A stretch of 64,000 bases of DNA from Hymenobacter convexus (lineage in GTDB: Bacteria; Bacteroidota; Bacteroidia; Cytophagales; Hymenobacteraceae), in the NCBI RefSeq assembly GCF_030580955.1, contig NZ_JAUQON010000002.1, positions 310,001-374,000 of the forward strand, read 5' to 3'. Each line of letters begins with the position of its first letter. Position 1 is the first letter of the stretch. Positions 24,930 through 33,633 of this stretch are shown here, piece after piece. The notes under the pieces are model-generated. The model ran no database searches, was not told the origin of the DNA, and worked only from the letters and a program-made list of their open reading frames with translations. A program made the position numbers and the translations under genes.

Positions 24930-25274
24930 TTAGGCGGCGGGCGGCCCGCGCAGTTGGGCGGGCCGCCGCGCAATCCAGGGCGCCGTGGCCACGGTGGGCA
25001 CGGGCGCGGTGGCAAAGCACGGACGGGCCACCGGCAGCGGCATCACCACGGGCGCACTCGGCAGAAAGGGCACATTATAAAGCTCTTCGACCGGGCAATG
25101 CTTGTGCTGCTTGCCGATGAGGGCTTTGCCCTTGTGACGGAAGGCCAGCGCGTGGGCCGGCTCGTCGGTGGTGTGCTCGTGGGGGTGCAAGGCCAGAATC
25201 CACGCCTCGGGCAGCAGCGTCCGCACCAGGCAGAGCAGCAGCAGGAAGGCGAGGTGGGAACGTAGGGCTTGCAC
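24930..25274 (-). CDS. Small His-rich exported protein upstream of TonB receptor
   Basis: 114 residues: an N-terminal hydrophobic signal (residues 8-22), then a His-rich segment with His at 30, 32, 34, 41, 47, 57 and 59 followed by Cys60 (HPHEH, KQHKHCPVEELYN), and a Pro/Ala-rich tail. The stop is 112 bases before the TonB receptor start, same strand, so they are probably an operon. Similar short HxHC-type proteins precede metal-related TonB receptors in Bacteroidota; I believe this is the same kind, with a periplasmic or surface metal-binding role, but the exact family is not confirmed. Confidence 0.75.
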   Translation of the reverse strand: MQALRSHLAFLLLLCLVRTLLPEAWILALHPHEHTTDEPAHALAFRHKGKALIGKQHKHCPVEELYNVPFLPSAPVVMPLPVARPCFATAPVPTVATAPWIARRPAQLRGPPAA

Positions 25275-25417
25275 GGTGCAAAGATGGGCGGAAACAACAA
25301 AAGCTGCCCGCAGAAAAAAAAGTTGCCGAAATTTGGACCTCAGTAAATCCGAAGTACCGGTCTATTACGTACGGCCCTCGGTTCCCAAATTGGAACCGCT
25401 TGTTCCCAAGTTTTTTC

Positions 25418-25912
25418 GTGATTATTACCTCCATCCCGGACCTGTCGCTGCAGTACGACGAAGCCTTGAGCGTGTTGCGCGTGGAATGGGCGGCGGGCGA
25501 GGACATGCGCTCTTTCCGCAACAGCGCCGAGCAGCTGCTGAAGCTGGTGAATCAGCACAGCATTCGCAATATGTTGCTGGAAATGAACACGTTTCCGGAT
25601 ATTTCGGTGTATGACCAGGTGTGGCTCGGTGTGAGCTGGATGCCCGTGCTGGTGAAGCTGCCCCTCGAACGCGTGGTGCTGGCCATCAACCGCCGACGCG
25701 TCCACAACCAATTGGCCATCGATTCGCTGATTGCCTTGTTTCGGCCGTTTATCAAGTTCGACATCCAGTTTTTCTCTACGGCCACGCCCGGCCTGCATTG
25801 GCTCAGCGACTACTCGGACCGCATGCCCGGCCTGTTGGCCGAGTGGGACGCCGTGCACGGCCCAGCCGCTTCCAGCCATTTGGCTAAGCAGCCTCATCGG
25901 TCACAGCCCTAG
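25418..25912 (+). CDS. Uncharacterised alpha/beta protein, first of tandem paralogues
   Basis: 164 residues from a GTG at 25418. That start is chosen because it gives a gapless N-terminal alignment with the paralogue at 25988 over the first 24 residues; an upstream TTG at 25400 is the alternative. Features: LSLQYDEALSVLRVEWAAG, a central DQVWLGVSWMPVLVKLPLERVVL, HNQLAIDSLIALF, and FFSTATPGLHWLSDY near the C-terminus. The strand/helix order resembles STAS-like (SpoIIAA-like) proteins, which is a weak inference. No signal peptide. No known function. Confidence 0.75.
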   Translation: MIITSIPDLSLQYDEALSVLRVEWAAGEDMRSFRNSAEQLLKLVNQHSIRNMLLEMNTFPDISVYDQVWLGVSWMPVLVKLPLERVVLAINRRRVHNQLAIDSLIALFRPFIKFDIQFFSTATPGLHWLSDYSDRMPGLLAEWDAVHGPAASSHLAKQPHRSQP

Positions 25913-25936
25913 GCTCAGCGAGTTAATGCTGCGGTT

Positions 25937-25957
25937 TAGCTAATAGCTGACTGCCAG
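25937..25957. repeat. Fragment of the GTTAGCTG-type repeat
   Basis: TAGCTAATAGCTGACTGCCA resembles the right half of the element at 2973-3075 (GGCTAATAGCTGACAGCTAA). It lies in the 75-base gap between the tandem paralogues and looks like a degenerate remnant. Confidence 0.45.
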
Positions 25958-25987
25958 CGCAGTGCGTTGTCGTAGCTTTCGGTTGCT

Positions 25988-26455
25988 ATGATACTTCCGC
26001 TGTCGCACAACTTTCAAGTCCAGCACGACCCCGAACTTCGCCTGATGCGTTTTCAGTGGGTGGGTGGGCCCAATTCCCGGGGTTTGCGCGCGGGCATGCG
26101 CTACAGCCGCGACTTGGTAGAGAAGCTGCATCCCCATTTTGTATTGGTTGATTTCGCGGGCATGCCGCCCGTGGAGATGCGCGACGAGCTGTGGATGTCG
26201 CTGCACTGGTTTCCGCGCGTGTCGCGCCGGCCGCTGCGCGGCGTGGCCGTTATGTATCCGCCCACCCAGCTGCACAACCAGATGGCCGTAGAGGCCATGC
26301 TTTGGGTAGGTCGGCGTTTCATGCAATACCAGTTGCAGGTGTTTAAAAGCGTGCCGGCCGCCTACGACTGGTTCACCGGTGGGGATACCGCCGCCGGGCT
26401 ACGGCTGGAGGCCGAATGGGAAGCCGCAAAGGCGCCGCTCCTGCTGTCAATCTGA
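25988..26455 (+). CDS. Uncharacterised alpha/beta protein, second of tandem paralogues
   Basis: 155 residues, clearly related to the preceding protein: DELWMSLHWFP against DQVWLGVSWMP, HNQMAVEAML against HNQLAIDSLI, and VFKSVPAAYDWFTGG against FFSTATPGLHWLSDY. The first 24 residues of both end in RxxW. Divergence is high, so the duplication is old or the copies are under different selection. Same strand, about 75 bases apart. STAS-like topology is possible; partners and function are unknown. Confidence 0.78.
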   Translation: MILPLSHNFQVQHDPELRLMRFQWVGGPNSRGLRAGMRYSRDLVEKLHPHFVLVDFAGMPPVEMRDELWMSLHWFPRVSRRPLRGVAVMYPPTQLHNQMAVEAMLWVGRRFMQYQLQVFKSVPAAYDWFTGGDTAAGLRLEAEWEAAKAPLLLSI

Positions 26456-26565
26456 CAGCGCCTTAACCCTTGGAACGCCCTTTGAAAGCTACGCGAACCG
26501 TGGCCGGTGGCTCTGTGCCCGGCCATTCCGTCTGACTTTCATTTTTTCTGATAGCCTAATTTATC

Positions 26566-28395
26566 ATGCAAGAAACCGGCTCCATCTCCATCCACACCGA
26601 GAACATCTTCCCGATTATTAAGAAGTTCTTGTATTCCGACCACGAGATTTTCCTGCGGGAACTGGTCAGCAACGCCGTTGATGCCACCCAGAAGCTGAAA
26701 AGCCTGGCCCAACTGGGCGAGTACCAGGGTGACTTGGGCGAGCTGAAAGTGCGCGTGACCGTGGACAAGGCAGCCCGCAAAATCACGATTTCCGACCACG
26801 GCCTGGGCATGACGGCCGAGGAAATCAAGAAATACATCAACCAGATTGCCTTCTCTGGCGCCACCGAGTTTGTGGAGCAGTACAAGGAGAAGGACGCCAA
26901 CGCCAAAGACCAGATTATCGGGCAGTTTGGCCTGGGATTCTACTCGGCCTTCATGGTGGCGAAGGAGGTCGAAATCTGGTCGAAGTCGTACAAGGACGAC
27001 ACCCTGACGGCCCACTGGATTTGCGACGGCAGCACGCAGTTCACCCTCGACGAGCCCACCGGCGAGCACGCCAAGGCCGAGCGCGGCACCGACGTGGTGC
27101 TGCATGTGGCCGAAGACTCGGACGAGTTTCTGGAGGAGGCCCGTCTGCGCACCATCCTCACCAAGTACTGCAAGTTCCTGCCCATTCCGATTGAGTTCGA
27201 GGGCGAGGTTATCAACCAAACGACCCCAATTTGGACCAAGCAGCCCTCGGAACTGACCGACGAGGACTACAAGAAATTCTACCAGGAGCTGTACCCCATG
27301 AGCATGGACGAGCCCCTGTTCTGGATTCATCTGAACGTGGACTACCCGTTCAATCTCACTGGTATTCTGTACTTCCCGAAAGTGAAGGACGAGCTGCAGT
27401 TCTCGCGCAACAAGATTCAGCTCTACTCGCGCCAGGTGTTCATCACCGACGAGGTAAAGGACGTGGTGCCCGAGTTCCTGATGCTGCTGCACGGCGTCAT
27501 CGACTCGCCCGATATTCCGCTAAACGTGTCGCGCAGCTTCCTGCAGGCCGACGCGGCGGTGCGCAAAATCAACACCTACATCACCAAGAAGGTGGCCGAT
27601 AAGCTGAGCAGCCTGTTCAAGCAGGACCGCGCCGGCTACGAGGAGAAGTGGGGCGACATCGGCCTGTTTGTGAAGTACGGCATGCTCTCGGATGAGAAGT
27701 TTTACGAGAAGGCCAAGGACTTCGTGCTGCTCAAGAATGTGGATGGCAAGCTGTTCACCATCAACGAGTACACCGAGCACATCCAGGCCAACCAACAGGA
27801 CAAGAACGGTAACACCGTGGTGCTCTACACCAACGACGCCGAGGCGCAGCACAGCTTCGTGGCGGCTGCTCAGGAGCGCGGCTACGATGTGCTGAACTTC
27901 GACCACATCCTCGACCCGCACTTCGTGGGCCAGTTGGAGCAGAAGCTGGAGAAAACCAGCTTCAAGCGCGTCGACGCCGACACGCTGAGCAAGCTCATCG
28001 AGAAGGACGACACCACCGAAAGCGTGCTGACCGAGGACGACACCAAGAAGCTGGAAGAAACCTTCACCACGGCCATTGCCAACCCGGCCATGCACGTGAA
28101 AGTGGCCGCCCTCAGCCCGCAGGACGCCCCGGTGGTCATCACCCAAAACGAGTTTATGCGCCGCATGAAGGACATGCAGCGCACCGGCGGCGGGGGCGGC
28201 ATGCAGATGTTCGGCGCCTTCCCCGAGTCGTACGACGTGACCGTGAACGCCAACCATCCGTTGGTAACCAAGGTGCTGGCCGACGGCGGCGACAAGCTCG
28301 CCAAGCAGGCGTTTGATTTGGCGCTGCTGGCCCAGGGCCTGCTGAAAGGCGAGGCCCTGACGGCCTTCGTGAAGCGCAGCACCGAGCTGTTGTAA
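26566..28395 (+). CDS. htpG: Hsp90-family molecular chaperone HtpG
   Basis: 609 residues. The GHKL ATPase N-domain starts with RELVSNAVDATQKL (Asn36 and Asp39 of the ATP site), then ISDHGLGMTAEEI and IGQFGLGFYSAFMV. The middle domain contains LFWIHLNVDYPFNLTGILYFP, and the C-terminal dimerisation domain follows from about residue 490. It is a cytosolic ATP-driven chaperone for late folding and stress. Slightly shorter than E. coli HtpG (624). Followed by a terminator, so monocistronic. Confidence 0.97.
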   Translation: MQETGSISIHTENIFPIIKKFLYSDHEIFLRELVSNAVDATQKLKSLAQLGEYQGDLGELKVRVTVDKAARKITISDHGLGMTAEEIKKYINQIAFSGATEFVEQYKEKDANAKDQIIGQFGLGFYSAFMVAKEVEIWSKSYKDDTLTAHWICDGSTQFTLDEPTGEHAKAERGTDVVLHVAEDSDEFLEEARLRTILTKYCKFLPIPIEFEGEVINQTTPIWTKQPSELTDEDYKKFYQELYPMSMDEPLFWIHLNVDYPFNLTGILYFPKVKDELQFSRNKIQLYSRQVFITDEVKDVVPEFLMLLHGVIDSPDIPLNVSRSFLQADAAVRKINTYITKKVADKLSSLFKQDRAGYEEKWGDIGLFVKYGMLSDEKFYEKAKDFVLLKNVDGKLFTINEYTEHIQANQQDKNGNTVVLYTNDAEAQHSFVAAAQERGYDVLNFDHILDPHFVGQLEQKLEKTSFKRVDADTLSKLIEKDDTTESVLTEDDTKKLEETFTTAIANPAMHVKVAALSPQDAPVVITQNEFMRRMKDMQRTGGGGGMQMFGAFPESYDVTVNANHPLVTKVLADGGDKLAKQAFDLALLAQGLLKGEALTAFVKRSTELL

Positions 28396-28418
28396 GCGTG
28401 CGTTGAAATGTAGTGTAG

Positions 28419-28451
28419 AAGCCCCGTTGCCTACCCGGCGACGGGGCTTTT
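28419..28451 (+). terminator. Rho-independent terminator after htpG
   Basis: AAGCCCCGTTGCC (28419-28431) pairs with GGCGACGGGGCTT (28437-28449) with one mismatch, loop of five bases, followed by TTTT. Confidence 0.8.
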
Positions 28452-28530
28452 CGTTTGGTGTACTTGGCCGTGCGTAGTTTGCTGGCGAAAGGCGATACAG
28501 TCATTCATCAGCATACCTTGTCCTTTTGCT

Positions 28531-30162
28531 ATGAGAATTTTTTGCGTCATTGCCTTGCTGACGGTTTTGCCATTATCGGGTATCAAAGCGCAGTTTGCTG
28601 AAGAAGAATCAGCGGTTTCGATGGGAGTGGTGGCAGTAAAAGACGGGAAACTGTCGGCAGAAGTGATATCGGGCGGCATCCGCGCCTTCAAAGGCATTCC
28701 TTATGCGGCGGCGCCGGTGGGCGAGTTGCGATGGCAGGCCCCGCAACCCGCAATTCCGTGGAAGCACGTGCGGTCGGCCACCAAGTTTGGCCCCCGCGCC
28801 ATGCAGCAGCCCATTTTTGGCGATATGAATTTCCGCTCCAACGGCGTGAGCGAAGATTGCCTATACCTGAATGTGTGGACGGCCGCGAAATCACCGCAGG
28901 AGCGGCGGCCGGTGCTGGTGTATTTCTACGGCGGCGGCTTCATGGCCGGCGATGGCTCCGAGCCGCGCTACGACGGCGAAAGCATGGCCCGCCAGGGCAT
29001 CGTGGCCGTCACGGTGAATTACCGGCTGGGGGTGTTCGGCTTCCTGGCCCACCCGGAGCTCACCAAAGAATCGCCTAACCATGCCTCGGGCAACTACGGC
29101 TTGCTCGACCAAGCCGCCGCGCTGAAATGGGTGAAGACCAACATTGCCGCTTTCGGTGGCGACCCGCAGCACGTCACCATCGGTGGCGAGTCGGCCGGTT
29201 CCTTCTCGGTCAGTGCCCAGATGGTCTCGCCGCTGGCGAAGGATTTGATGGTGGGCGCCATTGGCGAAAGCGGCTCGCTGCTAGGCTTGCAGCCGCTGCC
29301 CACGCTGGCCCAGGCCGAGCAAACCGGTACGGCCTTCGCTGCCTCAGTGGGGGCCAGTTCGCTGGCCGCCTTACGGGCCCTGCCGGCCCAGCAGCTGTTG
29401 GAAGCCGCGGGCAAGCCGGGCGCCCCGCGCTTTTCGGCCATTGTGGATGGCTACTTTCTGCCCCGGTCGCCGGCCGAGATTTACGCGGCTAGCCAGCAGG
29501 CCAAAGTGCCGCTGTTGGTGGGCTGGAATTCGCAGGAAATGGGCCACCAGGCACTGCTGGGCCAGGCGCCGCCCACGGCCGACAACTTCCGCGCCGCCGT
29601 GCAGAAGCTCTACGCCAACCGCCTCGCCGAGGTCCTGCGGCTCTACCCCGCCGCTACTGATGCCGAAGCGGAGCAGTCGGCCACCGACCTGGCCAGCGAC
29701 CGGTTCATCGGCTACAGCACCTGGAAATGGGCCGATGTGCAAACCCAAACCGGCGGCAAGCCCGTGTACCGCTACCTCTACGCCCGCCCCCGCCCGGCCA
29801 TGACGCCCGGTATGGGCAATGCTACCACCGGCCTGGCCGGCGGCGTGGTGAAGGGCGATGCCGCCGCGCCACCCGCGCCGCCCGCCCGCGGGGCCGTGCA
29901 TTCGGCCGAGATAGAATACGCGCTGGGCAACCTGGCCGCCAATAAGGTTTTTGCCTGGACGGCTGATGATTACCAAGTGTCGAAAACCATGCAGGCATAT
30001 TTCGCCAACTTCATCAAAACCGGCAACCCCAACGGTGCGGGCCTGCCCGCCTGGCCCGCTGCTACCGCCGGTGCCGGTGGGCAAGTGCTGCGCTTAGACG
30101 TACAAACGCGCGTCGAGCCCGACCAAACCCGGCCGCGCTACCTGTTTCTGGAGCAGAAGTAG
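28531..30162 (+). CDS. Type-B carboxylesterase family protein, exported
   Basis: 543 residues with a signal peptide (about 1-20, ending GIKAQ). The alpha/beta hydrolase carboxylesterase fold is shown by the oxyanion motif YFYGGGFMAGDG (Gly134-136), SEDCLYLNVW, and the nucleophile elbow GGESAGS with Ser221. The catalytic His lies in the C-terminal third (RGAVHSAEIEYALGN). An internal Ala/Pro-rich insert (near AAPPAPPARG) is unusual. Members hydrolyse esters in the periplasm; the substrate is unknown. Confidence 0.92.
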   Translation: MRIFCVIALLTVLPLSGIKAQFAEEESAVSMGVVAVKDGKLSAEVISGGIRAFKGIPYAAAPVGELRWQAPQPAIPWKHVRSATKFGPRAMQQPIFGDMNFRSNGVSEDCLYLNVWTAAKSPQERRPVLVYFYGGGFMAGDGSEPRYDGESMARQGIVAVTVNYRLGVFGFLAHPELTKESPNHASGNYGLLDQAAALKWVKTNIAAFGGDPQHVTIGGESAGSFSVSAQMVSPLAKDLMVGAIGESGSLLGLQPLPTLAQAEQTGTAFAASVGASSLAALRALPAQQLLEAAGKPGAPRFSAIVDGYFLPRSPAEIYAASQQAKVPLLVGWNSQEMGHQALLGQAPPTADNFRAAVQKLYANRLAEVLRLYPAATDAEAEQSATDLASDRFIGYSTWKWADVQTQTGGKPVYRYLYARPRPAMTPGMGNATTGLAGGVVKGDAAAPPAPPARGAVHSAEIEYALGNLAANKVFAWTADDYQVSKTMQAYFANFIKTGNPNGAGLPAWPAATAGAGGQVLRLDVQTRVEPDQTRPRYLFLEQK

Positions 30163-30168
30163 CCGGTC

Positions 30169-31083
30169 TTACTTCACGTTCCGCGCCACCACAAACATCC
30201 GGTCGCCAAACCGGCCCGTCAGCTTGTTGAGGTAGTAGGTGGGGTACTGGCCCGCCAGCTTGCTCACCTTTTCCATCACGCTGCCGCCGAGGCGAATGTT
30301 CTTGGGCGGCTTCACCGGGTTCAGCAGCTCCACCACTTCAAAACCCTGCTTCTTCAGCATTTTGGTAATGGTGGTGGGCGTGAACTCGAACAGGTGGTAG
30401 GGCGGAATGTCCATCTTGCGCTCCTTGCCCAGCGCGCCATAGGCCGCGAAGCCCAGCCGCACGGCGGGCAGGTTGAGGGTGGCCGGCAGGGCCAACACCA
30501 GCAACCCACCCGGCTCCAGCATGCGGTGGAACTTGGCCAGCGTGGCGCTGGGCGAAAGCAGGTGCTCCAGCACATCACCCATGTAGGCGAGGTCGAACTG
30601 GTTTTCGTGGAAGTCCTCGGTGGTTTCGATGTTGCCCGTCACCACGGGCAGGTGCAGCTCGCGGCGGGCAAAGTCGGCGGCGTGCTCCGATATTTCCAGG
30701 CCGTGGGCTTCCCAGCCCAGCCGTTCGAGGCTTTTGAGGGTGTAGCCGGGGCCGCAGCCTACGTCGAGGTAGCGGAACTTGCGGCCGGGATACTTGGCCA
30801 GGATGTAGTTGGTGAACTTGTCGGGCCGAACCTGGTTTAGAGCATCCTGCTTCTGGCCTTCCTCGATAAACACGACCTCCTGCTGGGTCCGGTCGTAGTT
30901 GGGGCGCTCGGTGAAGTAGTCCTTGCCGTAGAGCCGTTCCAGCTGCGCGGGCGTGGGCTGCGGGTCCAGAAACATCAGGGCGCAGCTGCGGCACTGGGTG
31001 CCCTGCAGCCGCTGGCCTTCAAATTCGTAATAGAAAGGCAGCTTCTTAAAATCAGTGCTGCCGCACAAGTCGCAGGTACGCAT
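30169..31083 (-). CDS. Class I SAM-dependent methyltransferase with N-terminal zinc ribbon
   Basis: 304 residues. The N-terminus carries CDLCGST and CRSCALMFLDPQP, a four-Cys zinc-ribbon-like element. The methyltransferase domain follows: YLDVGCGPGYTLKSLERLGW (motif I, about residue 98), DLAYMGDVLEHLLSP (motif IV) and LEPGGLLVLALPATL. This architecture is typical of sugar or polysaccharide-associated C-methyltransferases, but the acceptor is not identifiable. It is convergent with the carboxylesterase gene (6 bases apart) and divergent from ypdA. Confidence 0.88.
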   Translation of the reverse strand: MRTCDLCGSTDFKKLPFYYEFEGQRLQGTQCRSCALMFLDPQPTPAQLERLYGKDYFTERPNYDRTQQEVVFIEEGQKQDALNQVRPDKFTNYILAKYPGRKFRYLDVGCGPGYTLKSLERLGWEAHGLEISEHAADFARRELHLPVVTGNIETTEDFHENQFDLAYMGDVLEHLLSPSATLAKFHRMLEPGGLLVLALPATLNLPAVRLGFAAYGALGKERKMDIPPYHLFEFTPTTITKMLKKQGFEVVELLNPVKPPKNIRLGGSVMEKVSKLAGQYPTYYLNKLTGRFGDRMFVVARNVK

Positions 31084-31084
31084 G

Positions 31085-31175
31085 GAAGTAGCGCGAACTT
31101 TGTAGTTCGCGTTGCCGCACGGTCATTTTCGTAACAACAACGCGAGGACGCGAACTACAAAGTTCGCGCTACTTC
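31085..31175. repeat. Perfect 27-bp inverted repeat in a divergent promoter region
   Basis: The 27 bases at 31085-31111 (start GAAGTAGCGCGAACTTTGTA) and 31149-31175 are exact reverse complements; each arm itself contains a CGCGAAC..GTTCGCG dyad. It fills almost the entire gap between the methyltransferase start (31083) and the ypdA-like start (31189), a place where both promoters must lie. Confidence 0.9.
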
Positions 31176-31188
31176 GCCCAACATTCAC

Positions 31189-32145
31189 ATGCTCGACGTT
31201 CTCATCATCGGGGCCGGCCCCGTGGGCCTCGCCTGCGCCCTCGAATGCCAGCGCAAGGGCCTCAGCTCCACCATCGTGGAGAAAGGCGCGCTGGTCAATT
31301 CCATCGTGGGCTACCCCACCAACATGGAGTTCTTCTCCACCCCCGACCTGCTCGAAATCGGCGGCTACCCTTTCCCCACGGCCCACTATAAGCCCCTGCG
31401 CGAAGACGCTCTCGACTACTACCAGCGCGTGGCCCGAAGCGAAAAGCTCGACATCCGCCTGCACGAAAAAGTGCTGAAGCTCGACGGCGAGCAGGGCGAT
31501 TTCACCGTCAGCACCGACAAAGGCGAAATCCGGACCCGAAACGTCGTTGTGGCCACTGGTTTCTACGACCTGCCCAATCTGCTGGGCGTGCCCGGTGAAG
31601 ACCTGCCGCACGTAAGTCATTATTACAAAGAGCCCTATCAGCACGTGCTGCAGCACGTCGTCGTCATCGGGGCCAAAAATTCCTCGGCCAAAGCCGCCCT
31701 GCAGATGACCCGCGCCGGTGCCAAAGTCACGCTCATCGCGCGCGGCCCGGAGGTGAGCAATTCCGTCAAATACTGGATTCGTCCCGACCTCGTCAACCGC
31801 ATTGCCGAGGGCCGCATCACCGCGCATTTCAACACCGCCGTCACCGCCATCCGGCCCGAGGCTATCGAAGTCCTCACGCCCGACGGCCCGCTCACCATCC
31901 CCACCGATTTCGTGTACGCCCTCACCGGCTATCTCCCCGACGAGGCCCTGCTCAGCCGCCTCGGCGTGCAGCCCAACCCCGCCGACGAGGCCCGCGCCCC
32001 GCTCTTCGACCCCGCCACCCACGAAACCACCCGGCCCGGCCTGTTCGTGGCCGGTACCGTGTGCGGCGGCCGCGCCACCAGCCGCTGGTTCATTGAGAAT
32101 GGCCGGCACCACGCGCAGCTCATCGCCGCGTACCTGGCCAAGTAA
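31189..32145 (+). CDS. ypdA: YpdA-family putative bacillithiol disulfide reductase
   Basis: 318 residues. FAD-binding Rossmann motif GAGPVG at residues 8-13 and a second, NADPH-binding one in VVVIGAKNSSAKAAL. NSIVGYPTNMEFFSTPDLLEIGG is characteristic of YpdA (Bdr), as is the C-terminal GTVCGGRATSRWF. In Firmicutes this enzyme reduces bacillithiol disulfide with NADPH. YpdA-like proteins also occur in Bacteroidota, some of which make bacillithiol. The thiol used here is therefore inferred. The pairing with the divergent methyltransferase is probably accidental. Confidence 0.9.
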   Translation: MLDVLIIGAGPVGLACALECQRKGLSSTIVEKGALVNSIVGYPTNMEFFSTPDLLEIGGYPFPTAHYKPLREDALDYYQRVARSEKLDIRLHEKVLKLDGEQGDFTVSTDKGEIRTRNVVVATGFYDLPNLLGVPGEDLPHVSHYYKEPYQHVLQHVVVIGAKNSSAKAALQMTRAGAKVTLIARGPEVSNSVKYWIRPDLVNRIAEGRITAHFNTAVTAIRPEAIEVLTPDGPLTIPTDFVYALTGYLPDEALLSRLGVQPNPADEARAPLFDPATHETTRPGLFVAGTVCGGRATSRWFIENGRHHAQLIAAYLAK

Positions 32146-32165
32146 GGCTTTCCAAATAGCTCAAC

Positions 32166-32199
32166 AAAAAAGGCCTTCCCGCGCGGGAAGGCCTTTTTT
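32166..32199. terminator. Bidirectional terminator between ypdA-like and SGNH genes
   Basis: A perfect 17-bp palindrome: AAAAAAGGCCTTCCCGC followed directly by its complement, ending TTTTTT. It serves both convergent genes. Confidence 0.92.
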
Positions 32200-32219
32200 A
32201 TTGCCTGCGAAACGGCTGC

Positions 32220-33602
32220 TTATGGGAACAGCACGCCGCGGTAGTCGTTGGGGGCTACCGTCGGCACATTCGAGCCGTAGTAGGCGTTGATGTTGCGGAT
32301 GAACTCGTTGGCCACCACGGCGTAGCCGCGGGGCGTGGGGTGCACGCCATCGAGGCTGAAAATGTTGCCCGAGGCAAACGTAGCCGTGTTGTTCACCGCG
32401 TTGGTCACGATGCCCTGGGCCGCAACGCTGTTGAAGAACGTGAACATATCGGCCAGCGCCAGCTTGTTCTGCCGGGCCGTTTTGGCGATGATGGCGTTAA
32501 GCTGGTTGGTGCGGTTCAGCACGGTGGTGATTTCGGCCGCGTCCAGCACGTACTGGTTCGGAATCGGGTTATTGGGCAACGAACCGGCGCCGGTGGCAAC
32601 CACGCCCTGCGCGGTCAGCGTCAGCAAATCGGCCGAGGTAGCCAGGCGCACTACCGGCGCTGCCGCCGTGCCCGTGGTGATGAAGACGCCCGGCGAAGCC
32701 GCGTTGGCTGCTTTGAAGGCGGCGGCTACTGCCGTCACCGTCACCGTGTTGAAGTACGGAATGGCCGTCACGTTGGGGATGGTGGCGCACACGCCCTTCA
32801 CCGTGCCGTTCTTGGAAATAGCGTTAATGATGTTGCGGTAGCCCTTGCCGAAGCTGGTGGTGTCCGTCAGCCCGCTGAAGGGGTTGGTGGGCGAAGCCAC
32901 GGCGCCGGCCACGGCGTAGGTCAGCACGTCGTTGCTGCCCATCCAGCACGAGAAGAACGTGGGCGTCTTCTGCCCAATGTAGGTCACGTAGTCTTTCGTG
33001 GTGCGGTCGGCCGCCGGCAGCAGGCGCTGGTAGAAGTTGTTAATGGAGCCATACTGCGCGGCCGCACCCCGCGTAGTAGCATCCACCACGGCGTTGCCAG
33101 TGGAAGAAGCGGTTTTGTCGGCGCTCAGCACCGAGATGCCGGGCACGCCCAAGTTGTCGGGCTGCGCGCCGGTGTAGGCTTCCAGCTCGTTGGGAAGCAG
33201 CGGGTTATTGCTGGTGTAGGCCACCTGCTCGCCCAGAAAGTTGTTGGCGGCCGAAGGCTGAATGGGCGCGGCCACACCGTTCACCAACTGCAGCTTGATG
33301 TAGCCCGAACCGTCCTTTTTAGCAGCCGAGAAAGCGGGCTGCACGAAGCTGGCGGGGCCTTTGCCGGTTTTGGCAAACTGCTGGGCCAGAATGGCGGGGT
33401 ACGAAACGGCCTGCACCTCGTTGTAGAGGCCGCCGTCGGAGTAGCCCGCGGTGAGGGAGTTGCCCACGGCCACGTAGCTGCTGAAATTCAGCTGGCCGGC
33501 GTCGGCGGCGGGGCGGTTGTCGTCCAGCTGGGGCTGGCAGCTGCCCAGCGTCAGGCCCAGCAGGGCCAGGGCGGGCAAAGAATGTTTAGCGGAAAAAGTC
33601 AT
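32220..33602 (-). CDS. SGNH/GDSL hydrolase lipoprotein
   Basis: 460 residues. The lipoprotein signal peptide ends at LGSC with Cys22 as the lipid anchor. SGNH blocks: VAVGNSLTAGYSDGG (here GNSL instead of GDSL), CWMGSNDVL and SLDGVHPTPRGY with the catalytic Asp/His. It is probably anchored in the outer membrane and hydrolyses acyl esters. It lies 31 bases downstream of the FadL-like porin gene on the same strand, so the enzyme may release fatty acids that the porin imports (inference). Confidence 0.9.
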   Translation of the reverse strand: MTFSAKHSLPALALLGLTLGSCQPQLDDNRPAADAGQLNFSSYVAVGNSLTAGYSDGGLYNEVQAVSYPAILAQQFAKTGKGPASFVQPAFSAAKKDGSGYIKLQLVNGVAAPIQPSAANNFLGEQVAYTSNNPLLPNELEAYTGAQPDNLGVPGISVLSADKTASSTGNAVVDATTRGAAAQYGSINNFYQRLLPAADRTTKDYVTYIGQKTPTFFSCWMGSNDVLTYAVAGAVASPTNPFSGLTDTTSFGKGYRNIINAISKNGTVKGVCATIPNVTAIPYFNTVTVTAVAAAFKAANAASPGVFITTGTAAAPVVRLATSADLLTLTAQGVVATGAGSLPNNPIPNQYVLDAAEITTVLNRTNQLNAIIAKTARQNKLALADMFTFFNSVAAQGIVTNAVNNTATFASGNIFSLDGVHPTPRGYAVVANEFIRNINAYYGSNVPTVAPNDYRGVLFP

Positions 33603-33633
33603 GGTTGTGCGTCAGTCAGGAAGCCGGTGGGAA

